From: Burkholderiales bacterium
Lineage (GTDB): Bacteria > Pseudomonadota > Gammaproteobacteria > Burkholderiales > Ga0077523
Direction of reading: 5' to 3'
Assembly: GCA_019747905.1 (NCBI GenBank)
Contig: JAIEQG010000125.1
Location: 1-38,479 of the forward strand
DNA: 38,479 nucleotides
Below are positions 22,760 to 28,847 of the stretch, piece after piece. The notes under the pieces are model-generated. The model was not told where the DNA came from. It saw nothing but the letters and a program-made list of their open reading frames with translations, and did not search any database. Made by a program: the position numbers and the translations under genes. Within the stretch, counting starts at the first letter, position 1; the number at the start of each line of letters is the position of its first letter.

Positions 22760-23417
22760 CAGCGATACGGCGTAGCTTCCCGGCGTCGACGATCTCGATC
22801 TGCTCCCGGGCGAGCGACACGAGGCCCTGTTCCGCGAAGGCCTTGAGCAGTCGGCTGACGATCTCGCGCACGCTCCCCAGTTCGTCGGCAAGCGCCTGGT
22901 GTGTCGTGTGGATGACCTTGCCCTTGCCCAGCAGCAGAGCAGCAAGGCGCTGGTCGAGCTTCTGGAAGGCTACCGCCTCGACGAGCTGCATCAGTTCGCT
23001 GATGCGCTCGGCGAACAGGCCGAAGACGTACGTGCGGAAGGGTTCGTGCTCTCCCAGCAACCGCTGAAACACCGGCTGCGGCAGTGCCACTGCCGTCACC
23101 TCGGACTCCGCCACGCCACGGGCGTTGTAGGCCACTTCACCCAGCAGGCAACTGGTCGTGAGGATGCAGGCCTCGCCGGGGACCACACGGTAGAGCTGCA
23201 GTTCGCGACCGCTCGGCCCCACCTTGGAAACGCGGATCGTTCCGTTGACGAGCAGCGGAAACGCCTGACAGGGGCTTTCCTCGTCGAACATGACGGTGCC
23301 CGCCTTGACGTTCAGTACGATCGACTCGTCGAGGAGAGCATCAAGGCGCCGGTCGTCGAGCGATTCGAAGGCGGGATACAGCGCGCGCAGGCGTTGGCGA
23401 ATCTCGGGACGCAGCAT
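22755..23417 (-). CDS. Crp/Fnr-family transcriptional regulator
   Basis: A 220-residue regulator starting 'MLRPEIRQRL' at ATG 23417. The first 120 residues form a cyclic-nucleotide-binding-like beta barrel ('VMFDEESPCQAFPLLVNGTIRVSK'), followed by a long dimer helix and a C-terminal helix-turn-helix 'ALADELGSVREIVSRLLKAF'. The recognition helix has Arg-Glu-x-x-Ser-Arg. The Arg/Glu/Arg set is that of CRP-like proteins reading TGTGA, and exactly such a palindrome overlaps its own stop codon. The FNR-type N-terminal Cys cluster is absent, although 'SPCQAF' and 'EACILTTSCLLGE' contain Cys residues that could sense redox. Its start lies 10 bp after the stop of the hydrolase gene. Effector unknown. 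Confidence 0.87.
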   Translation of the reverse strand: MLRPEIRQRLRALYPAFESLDDRRLDALLDESIVLNVKAGTVMFDEESPCQAFPLLVNGTIRVSKVGPSGRELQLYRVVPGEACILTTSCLLGEVAYNARGVAESEVTAVALPQPVFQRLLGEHEPFRTYVFGLFAERISELMQLVEAVAFQKLDQRLAALLLGKGKVIHTTHQALADELGSVREIVSRLLKAFAEQGLVSLAREQIEIVDAGKLRRIAA

Positions 23418-23427
23418 GCCTCGAAGT

Positions 23428-24585
23428 TTAACGTGGTCGCAGCGGCCTGAAGAATTCCACGATCTCGTGCGCCAGCGCCTCCGGCTGTTCCATGGCCGCG
23501 AAATGTCCACCTTTTTGCATCGGCGTCCAGCGACGGATGTCGGTATACATCCTCTCGGCGACCGAGCGCGGCGGGCGCAGGATCTCCTTCGGAAAAGCGG
23601 CGTAACCCATCGGTAATTTCACCCCGCCGTCGGGGATCGGCCACGGCCCGTGCATGCGTGCGTAGTAGGGCCAGAACGACGACCCGATCGCGCCGGTGAA
23701 CCAGTACAGGCTGATGTTGGCGAGCAGGTGGTCCTTGGTGAAGACGCTTTCGACGTCGCCGTTGCAGTCGCTCCACGCGCGAAACTTCTCGACGATCCAC
23801 GCCGCCAGGCCGGCGGGCGAATCGGTAAGTCCGAACGAGAGCGTCTGTGGCCGCGTGCCCTGGATCCACTGATACCCGATGCTCTCCTTCAGCCAGACAT
23901 CGAGCTCGCCGAGGAACTTCTGCTCCTCCGACGTGGGGTTCTCCAGCATCTTCGGGTCGCGTCGAATGCTGAGCAGGTTGAGGTGGATGCCGATCAGCTT
24001 GTCGGGGTGGACCGCGCCAAGGCGCGAGGTCACGAACGAACCCCAGTCACCGCCCTGCGCCGCGAAGCGCTCGTAACCGAGTACGCCCGTCATTAGCTCC
24101 GCGAAACAGTCGGCGATCATCTCCAGGCTGAAGCGCTTCTGACCTGGCGCGAACGACAGCCCGTAGCCGGGCAGCGAGGGCGCCACTACCGTGAACGCAT
24201 CGGCCGGATCCCCGCCGAACTTCGCCGGATCGGTGAGCCGCGGAATGAGGTCGAGAAACTCCAGTACCGAACCGGGCCAGCCGTGCGAGAGCAGCAGCGG
24301 GTACGGCTTCGGGCCCTTGCCTTCCACGTGCAGGAAGTGCACGTCGATGCCATGCAGCGGCACCTTGAACTGGGGAAACGCGTTGAGCCGCGCCTCCTGC
24401 GTGCGCCAGTCGAATCCAGTGCGCCAGTATTCGACCAGTTGCTTCAGGTAGGCAACGTCGGTCCCGTAGGCCCAGGGTTCCCCCGGTGCCTGATCCGGAA
24501 AACGCGTGCGCGCCAACCGTCCGCGCAGATCAGCGATCGCGTCATCGGGAACCTGCAGTCGGAAGGATGCGGGTGTTGCTGCCAT
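23428..24585 (-). CDS. Epoxide hydrolase-like alpha/beta hydrolase with EHN domain
   Basis: 385 residues, cytoplasmic. The N-terminal EHN domain ('FRLQVPDDAIADLRGRLART', 'YLKQLVEYWRTGFDW') is typical of microsomal-type epoxide hydrolases. It is followed by the oxyanion motif 'SHGWPGS', the strand 'VVAPSLPGYGLSF', and the nucleophile elbow 'AAQGGDWGSFVTSRL', whose Asp would form the ester intermediate. The C-terminal 'KGGHFAAMEQPEAL' supplies the catalytic His. ATG 24585 has GGAGG 7 nt upstream, but that Shine-Dalgarno and the start lie inside a perfect 12-bp inverted repeat, so translation may be controlled. Substrate unknown. The Crp/Fnr gene follows after 10 bp and may share the transcript. 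Confidence 0.87.
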   Translation of the reverse strand: MAATPASFRLQVPDDAIADLRGRLARTRFPDQAPGEPWAYGTDVAYLKQLVEYWRTGFDWRTQEARLNAFPQFKVPLHGIDVHFLHVEGKGPKPYPLLLSHGWPGSVLEFLDLIPRLTDPAKFGGDPADAFTVVAPSLPGYGLSFAPGQKRFSLEMIADCFAELMTGVLGYERFAAQGGDWGSFVTSRLGAVHPDKLIGIHLNLLSIRRDPKMLENPTSEEQKFLGELDVWLKESIGYQWIQGTRPQTLSFGLTDSPAGLAAWIVEKFRAWSDCNGDVESVFTKDHLLANISLYWFTGAIGSSFWPYYARMHGPWPIPDGGVKLPMGYAAFPKEILRPPRSVAERMYTDIRRWTPMQKGGHFAAMEQPEALAHEIVEFFRPLRPR

Positions 24586-24621
24586 GACAATGCCTCCTCG
24601 GGGGTCTCCGAGGCATTGTCA
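24585..24621 (-). promoter_or_regulatory. Perfect hairpin sequestering the hydrolase ribosome binding site
   Basis: Arms TGACAATGCCTC (24585-24596) and GAGGCATTGTCA (24610-24621) are exact reverse complements separated by 13 bp. In the minus-strand mRNA the second-arriving arm contains GGAGGC, the only Shine-Dalgarno, and ends at the A of the ATG at 24585. It could be a translational switch or a protein-binding palindrome in DNA. Confidence 0.7.
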
Positions 24622-24704
24622 CGGGCAGTTCATGTCGCGTCCAATTCTTTCGTGGACCGCGATTGTTTCGCCGGGCGTATCGGGCCGGCGGCGAAGATCG
24701 GCCG

Positions 24705-25085
24705 CTACTTCGTGGCGGCCACGGCGCGGGTCGACGAGGACGCCGGCGGGTTCGGACCGAACCCTGCGCGCATCAGATCGTCATGGGCTTCCGCCACCGA
24801 GCGGCTGCGCACGTTCGGGCCAAAGGAACCGGACGGCTTCGCACCCCAGTCACGCATCTGGTCCGCGTGGATGTCTTCGATGCTGCGGGTACGCACGACG
24901 CCGGGCTTGGTATCGCCGGGCTTCGCCGTGGCGCGATTGAGTTCCGCTTCGTTCTCGACCGGGCTGCGCGTCATCAGCTCCGGCCCCGATTCGGCTTGCG
25001 CGGTCGCAGGAACGATCGTTGTGATCACGCCCCACGACATCAACGCGGCCGCCTGGGCCACAAATGCAATGCGTCTCGAGTTCAT
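24705..25085 (-). CDS. Small secreted protein with internal repeats
   Basis: 126 residues, ATG 25085 with GGAG upstream. The signal sequence is 'FVAQAAALMSWGVITTIVPATAQA', with cleavage likely after AQA. The mature part contains a repeated unit of about 25 residues: 'RTRSIEDIHADQMRDWGAKP' and 'RSRSVAEAHDDLMRAGFGPNP', plus a weaker earlier copy 'MTRSPVENEAELNRATAKP'. No Cys and no known domain; it is hydrophilic and possibly extended. A direct-repeat operator like those of the regulator region (site E) lies about 150 bp upstream, suggesting shared control. Function not recognised. Confidence 0.65.
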   Translation of the reverse strand: MNSRRIAFVAQAAALMSWGVITTIVPATAQAESGPELMTRSPVENEAELNRATAKPGDTKPGVVRTRSIEDIHADQMRDWGAKPSGSFGPNVRSRSVAEAHDDLMRAGFGPNPPASSSTRAVAATK

Positions 25086-25236
25086 CGCGATTACTCCTTT
25101 ACCTGTTGAGAAGAACACGACCGGGGTCACCGCTCGTGCACCCCCACGGTACGCAGTGCACTCCTACTGTTCACATACAGATTCGAGAAATCATGGAGCA
25201 TGTGCGCAATGAGATATTGCGTGTCTGCGAGACGCA

Positions 25237-25254
25237 GATTACGGATGGCTTACG
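25237..25254 (-). promoter_or_regulatory. Site E: GTAA-N7-GTAA direct repeat
   Basis: The minus strand reads CGTAAGCCATCCGTAATC, with GTAA twice at an 11-bp period and thirteen bases shared with site B. Unlike the other sites, the hexamer 10 bp downstream (AGACAC) is not a good -10; CAATAT lies 17 bp downstream instead. It is about 150 bp upstream of the small secreted protein at 25085. Confidence 0.45.
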
Positions 25255-25279
25255 TCGTGAGACGCGTTTGCAACGCGTT

Positions 25280-25370
25280 GCCCCCATCCCAACCTTCCCC
25301 CAACTACGTTGGGGGAAGGAGTTGTACATCCCCTCCCCCGGCTGCGCCGGGGGAGGGTTAGGGTGGGGGC
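25280..25370. repeat. REP-like palindromic element (double hairpin)
   Basis: Two perfect 12-bp stems with 3-base loops lie side by side: CCTTCCCCCAAC / GTTGGGGGAAGG (25293-25319) and CCCTCCCCCGGC / GCCGGGGGAGGG (25331-25357). Outer arms GCCCCCATCCCAACC and GGTTAGGGTGGGGGC are nearly complementary. It lies just after the 3' end of the flavoprotein gene and may end or stabilise that transcript. A related element lies at 33883-33955. Confidence 0.75.
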
Positions 25371-25386
25371 AATCGGGGCACGCGAA

Positions 25387-26514
25387 CTACTTCGTTCCGA
25401 CCACGTACTTCGCCATGAACTTGCGGTCGATCGAATTCTTCCAGCGCCAGACCCACCACCCCTGGAAGGAAATGCTGCCCCACGAGGCCACCGCATGACG
25501 CCGCCCGGTGCTGATCAGCGACAGTGCGCGCCGTTGCGGACGGAAGCGCTTCAGTGGATCACCGGTAAGTGCGAGCCGCAGGTTCTCGGCGAGCGGCGGC
25601 CCCTGACGCACCGCAAAGACACCGGACTTCGGTCGCGGATGCTCGTGCATCGTCGCCACGTCGCCTGCCGCAAACACATCCGGGTGGGACGTGGAACGCA
25701 GCATCTCGTCCACCAGAATGAAACCGCGATCATCGAGCGCAAGGCCGGATCGTGCGAGCCAGGCCGGAGCGGCAGCACCCGTGGCCCACACCACGCAATC
25801 CGCCGGTACCCGCGCGCCGCCTTCCAGCGTCAATCCTTCGGCGTCGACACGCACTACGCGCAACCCGGTCAGAAGACCGACACCATTGCGCGCCAGCGCC
25901 TGTTCCAGGCGGCGGCGCACGCCGATCGAATGCTCCGGCACGATCGATCCGCCTTGCGTCACCAGCGTGAGGTCCGTCTGCGGCGCGATGCCGCTTTCCT
26001 GCCGCAAGCGGTGACGCATGGATAGGCACAATTCCACACCACCGGCGCCACCCCCCACCACCGCGACTCGCAGTGCACGCTCGCGCGCTTCTGCGCACAG
26101 CGCGTCCCACACTTCGAGGAAGCTCTCCACCGGCTTCACTCCCACGCCGTGCTGGCTCGCGCCCTCCACATCGTCCAGCGGAGGCGTCGAGCCGATGTCG
26201 AGACTCAACACGTCGTAGTCGAGCACCCTGCGATCGGCGCACAGCACCTGGCGTTCGCCCGGATTGATCCCGATGATGCGGGTGGACTTGATGCGAGCCC
26301 CTGCATACCGCACGAGCGCAGTCAGATCGATGTGAGCTTCACGCCACGAATAGTGGCCCGCCACCAGCCCCGGCAACATGCCGGAATAGGCGGCATCGGT
26401 TTCCGGCGTCACAAGAGTGACGTCGACCTCGGACACAGGCTTGGCGCCGAAGGCCCGCAGCACTTCCACGTGCGCGTGGCCACCACCGGCGAGGATCAGG
26501 CGCTTGAGCTTCAC
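25387..26514 (-). CDS. FAD/NAD(P)-dependent pyridine nucleotide oxidoreductase (NDH-2/SelD-associated type)
   Basis: 375 residues. An N-terminal FAD dinucleotide fold 'LILAGGGHAHVEVLRAF' and a second NAD(P) fold 'VAVVGGGAGGVELCLSM' are visible, with the FAD-binding 'DVFAAGDVATM' near the C-terminus. The 'GGGHAHVEVLRAF' signature is that of flavoproteins related to NDH-2 and found fused or linked to selenophosphate synthetase. No CxxxxC redox pair is present, so it is not a disulfide reductase. GTG 26514 overlaps the preceding glycosyltransferase stop (GTGA), implying coupled translation. The C-terminal 'WGSISFQGWWVWRWKNSIDRKFMAKY' looks membrane-associating, as in NDH-2 enzymes. The electron acceptor is unknown. 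Confidence 0.83.
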   Translation of the reverse strand: MKLKRLILAGGGHAHVEVLRAFGAKPVSEVDVTLVTPETDAAYSGMLPGLVAGHYSWREAHIDLTALVRYAGARIKSTRIIGINPGERQVLCADRRVLDYDVLSLDIGSTPPLDDVEGASQHGVGVKPVESFLEVWDALCAEARERALRVAVVGGGAGGVELCLSMRHRLRQESGIAPQTDLTLVTQGGSIVPEHSIGVRRRLEQALARNGVGLLTGLRVVRVDAEGLTLEGGARVPADCVVWATGAAAPAWLARSGLALDDRGFILVDEMLRSTSHPDVFAAGDVATMHEHPRPKSGVFAVRQGPPLAENLRLALTGDPLKRFRPQRRALSLISTGRRHAVASWGSISFQGWWVWRWKNSIDRKFMAKYVVGTK

Positions 26515-27167
26515 GCGGCGTTTTGAAAGGCAACGGTAAGCGCCGCGAAAGTCGGGTCCTGTCGCAAGCGCTCGAAGTCCTCCGGGCGGTCCACGTCCCA
26601 CCGGGTCGCGATCTCCGTTACGCTCCAGCCCAATGCCCCGCAGCGCTCGCGCGTTGCCGACAGCACGTTCGAACCGCCCCAGGGCATGTCCGCAAAGATC
26701 GCCTCGTCGACCTTTGAGAGGCCGATCAACCAGTAGCCGCCATCTTCCGCCGGTCCGAACACGGCGTCGTCCCCCGCTGCAAGCGATGCCGCGGCCAGGC
26801 GCAGGTCGGTCGGCGCAAGGCCTGGAATGTCCGATCCGATCAGGATGGCTGCAGGCGTGCGCTGAAGGGCCGAGTTCAACGCATGGTTCATCCTCGCTCC
26901 CAGATCGTCTCCGACCTGAACATGCAGCGCGACGCCGTGCCGCCGCCGGCAAAGGTCGAAGAACGGATGCACGGTATCGGGCGCACACCAGAGCTCGACA
27001 TCGCCCACGCCGGCCTCGCACGCCGTCGCGAGTGTCCGCAACGCCAGGCGTGCCGCCAGCACTGCAGCAGGCCCTTCGCCGATGTGCGACGCGAGACGGG
27101 TCTTCACCTTGCCGGGATCGGGCGCCTTGGCAAACACCAGAATGGTGGTGCGAGCGTCAGGACTCAT
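26511..27167 (-). CDS. TIGR04282-family glycosyltransferase (arsenosugar-type, DUF2064)
   Basis: 218 residues. The N-terminal 'TTILVFAKAPDPGKVKTRLA' nucleotide-sugar-binding motif, 'ILIGSDIPGL' and 'AVFGPAEDGGYWLIGL' are diagnostic of the DUF2064/TIGR04282 family. Members are annotated as arsenosugar-biosynthesis glycosyltransferases from their gene neighbourhoods. It overlaps its upstream partner (27157-27843) by 11 bp and its downstream flavoprotein by 4 bp, so the three make one translational unit. No arsenic methyltransferase or other arsenic gene is seen nearby, so the arsenosugar label should be taken as a family name only. Confidence 0.87.
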   Translation of the reverse strand: MSPDARTTILVFAKAPDPGKVKTRLASHIGEGPAAVLAARLALRTLATACEAGVGDVELWCAPDTVHPFFDLCRRRHGVALHVQVGDDLGARMNHALNSALQRTPAAILIGSDIPGLAPTDLRLAAASLAAGDDAVFGPAEDGGYWLIGLSKVDEAIFADMPWGGSNVLSATRERCGALGWSVTEIATRWDVDRPEDFERLRQDPTFAALTVAFQNAA

Positions 27168-27843
27168 GGGGTCGATACCGACGCGCGAGCCGGTCCGGGT
27201 CGGCGCCGAAGTAGTAAGCGAGTCGCAGGCGCCACATGTGCGCGATCGTGCGCACCACACCATGCTTCTCCCAGCGGCGGCCGGAAGTGACGACGCAAGC
27301 TCGCAGGCAGACCGGCGGACCGATCCGCTTGAGGGTGGCAGACAGCGCGATGTCCTCCATCAGGGCGATCGCCGGAAATCCACCGGCCCTGGCGAAGACT
27401 TCGCGGCGCACGAACAAAGCCTGGTCGCCGGTGGCGATGCCGGTCCAGCGTGAGCGCAGGTTCATGAGGCGCGCAACTACCGCGAGAAGCGGATGACGCC
27501 CGGTGATGCGGACATCGAACCGCCCCCAGACACGATCGCCGGTGCCGGTGCTCGCGGCGATGATCTCGTCGGCACGCTCAGGCAGGAATGTGTCCGCATG
27601 CAGGAAGAGCAGCATCTCGCCGCGCGCTTCCGCCGCGCCCGCATTCATCTGCAGCGCCCTGCCGCGCGAAGCGCTGATGACGCGATCCGCGTGGGGACGG
27701 GACAACGTCACGGTGGCATCGCCGCTGCCGCCATCGACGACGATGACTTCGTGCCCGCGCGCACGCAGCGGCGCCAGCGCAGCCAGGTGACGCTCGATGC
27801 CGGCGGCTTCGTCCAGCACGGGGATGATGATGGAAAATCGCAT
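27157..27843 (-). CDS. TIGR04283-family GT2 glycosyltransferase
   Basis: 228 residues with a GT-A fold: 'FSIIIPVLDEAAGIERHLAAL', 'EVIVVDGGSGDAT', the DXD-like 'LLFLHADTFLP', and 'TGIATGDQALFVRREVFARAGGFP' followed by 'LMEDIALSATLKR'. These are typical of the TIGR04283 family, usually paired with TIGR04282 as here. The last 11 bp overlap the partner gene. A short C-terminal stretch 'RLRLAYYFGADPDRLARRY' is characteristic. The acceptor substrate is unknown; a lipid or small metabolite is conceivable. Confidence 0.88.
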   Translation of the reverse strand: MRFSIIIPVLDEAAGIERHLAALAPLRARGHEVIVVDGGSGDATVTLSRPHADRVISASRGRALQMNAGAAEARGEMLLFLHADTFLPERADEIIAASTGTGDRVWGRFDVRITGRHPLLAVVARLMNLRSRWTGIATGDQALFVRREVFARAGGFPAIALMEDIALSATLKRIGPPVCLRACVVTSGRRWEKHGVVRTIAHMWRLRLAYYFGADPDRLARRYRPHES

Positions 27844-27880
27844 GAGCGAAGACTACATCACCACGCGTACCGGGCAGCCG

Positions 27881-28672
27881 TCACCGCTTGGAGTCATTGA
27901 GCGCCCAATCGTAGTCCAGGTACTTCACCTTGACCCTGCCGTCGCGGATGGCCTTCTGGTCATCGGGCTTGTCCGCGAGCAGCGCGGCGTACTTGCCCAG
28001 GAACTGTTCCACCGATGTGATGCCCTTGTATCCCGCTGTGAAGTCCTTCTTGTACCAGTCGAAGATCTTCGAGATCTCCAGATTGCCGTCGCTCCATCGG
28101 TTGCGGCTGCGATCGGAGAGAAACCGCTCGGCCTGCTCCTCCAGTTGTCGGTCGATGCGATCCGCGACGTAGGCCTCTTCACGCAACATCGGACATCCGA
28201 TCGAGGCGCAGTTCACCGCGAAATGGATGCGCGGCTCGTCGAAGGCTCCCGGCACGCGGATGGTCTCGTGCTCGATGCCGTCGAGGGTCATCGGCTTGCC
28301 CAGCAGGGTGAAAAACTTGTCCTTCCACGGATTCCCGAAGACCGAGCCGAAGTCTCGGATCGACTTGAGGTCGGGATAGCGGGTGAGGATCTTCTCGACA
28401 GTGAAGGCGTTGTAGGCGTTGATGAGGAAGGCGAGTTGTTCCGGCTTCTTCCAGGTGGCGTATTCGGTGGGCTGCACCTTCGAGAGCGTATCCAGGTAAG
28501 TCTTCAGTGCCGGGCGGTCCTGCGCGATTGCGGCGTAGTTCAATTTCGAAGCCTTGCCACCGTCCACGAGTACCACGTGTTTCTTCAGCAGTGTGGTCCA
28601 GGCTACGTGGGTGTGGTCGAAGGCGTTTGCGACCGGAGCGTAGAACCACAACACAGCAAGAAATGCATTCAC
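27881..28672 (-). CDS. DUF547 secreted protein
   Basis: About 263 residues from GTG 28672. The family core is clear: 'FDHTHVAWTTLLKKHVV', 'LAFLINAYNAFTVEKIL', 'IHFAVNCASIGCPMLREEAY' and 'LSDRSRNRW'. The Cys-x4-Cys segment (NCASIGCP) is the most conserved part of DUF547. The N-terminus 'NAFLAVLWFYAPVANA' looks like a signal peptide, so the protein is probably periplasmic. The start is uncertain: upstream codons run into an interspersed CACGAAGG repeat that would encode a spurious extension, and no ribosome binding site is obvious. It lies between the TVP38-oxidoreductase fusion and the glycosyltransferases, a common arrangement. Function unknown. Confidence 0.82.
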   Translation of the reverse strand: MNAFLAVLWFYAPVANAFDHTHVAWTTLLKKHVVLVDGGKASKLNYAAIAQDRPALKTYLDTLSKVQPTEYATWKKPEQLAFLINAYNAFTVEKILTRYPDLKSIRDFGSVFGNPWKDKFFTLLGKPMTLDGIEHETIRVPGAFDEPRIHFAVNCASIGCPMLREEAYVADRIDRQLEEQAERFLSDRSRNRWSDGNLEISKIFDWYKKDFTAGYKGITSVEQFLGKYAALLADKPDDQKAIRDGRVKVKYLDYDWALNDSKR

Positions 28673-28845
28673 CACGAAGGACGCGAAGGACACGAAGGCC
28701 CACGAAGGTGAACGCAGGCATTGCTTTCCTTCGTTGCAGGCAGCAGACACCATCGCTACGTCGTTACGAGATCTCGTGGGTGGCATGTCGCATTCCTTCG
28801 TGTCCCTTCGTGTCCTTCGCTTCCTTCGTGGTGAAAGCCTTTGGA
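28660..28845. repeat. Interspersed CACGAAGG inverted repeat pair
   Basis: At 28666-28710 the plus strand has TTCACCACGAAGG followed by GCGAAGGACACGAAGG, and at 28799-28838 the reverse complement CCTTCGTGTCCTTCG followed by CCTTCGTGGTGAA. The two arms face each other about 90 bp apart and could form a long imperfect hairpin in the gap between the DUF547 gene and the TVP38 fusion. One arm overlaps the presumed DUF547 start. Confidence 0.65.
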
Positions 28846-28847
28846 CC

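Larger units (their letters stand above)
25086..25386. other. Intergenic region with operator E and a REP-like element
   Basis: About 300 bp without a credible gene. It holds site E (25237-25254) and a double-hairpin palindromic repeat (25280-25370). The remainder shows nothing recognisable. Confidence 0.65.

Noticed and set aside
24057..24075. Further GTAA occurrences (for example 10811, 19793, 23826, 24057) as operator sites
   Set aside because: The second half site is absent at the 11-bp spacing, and all lie within coding sequence.
25280..25370. Possible CRISPR array
   Set aside because: There are only two hairpins with different sequences, no regular spacers and no cas genes.
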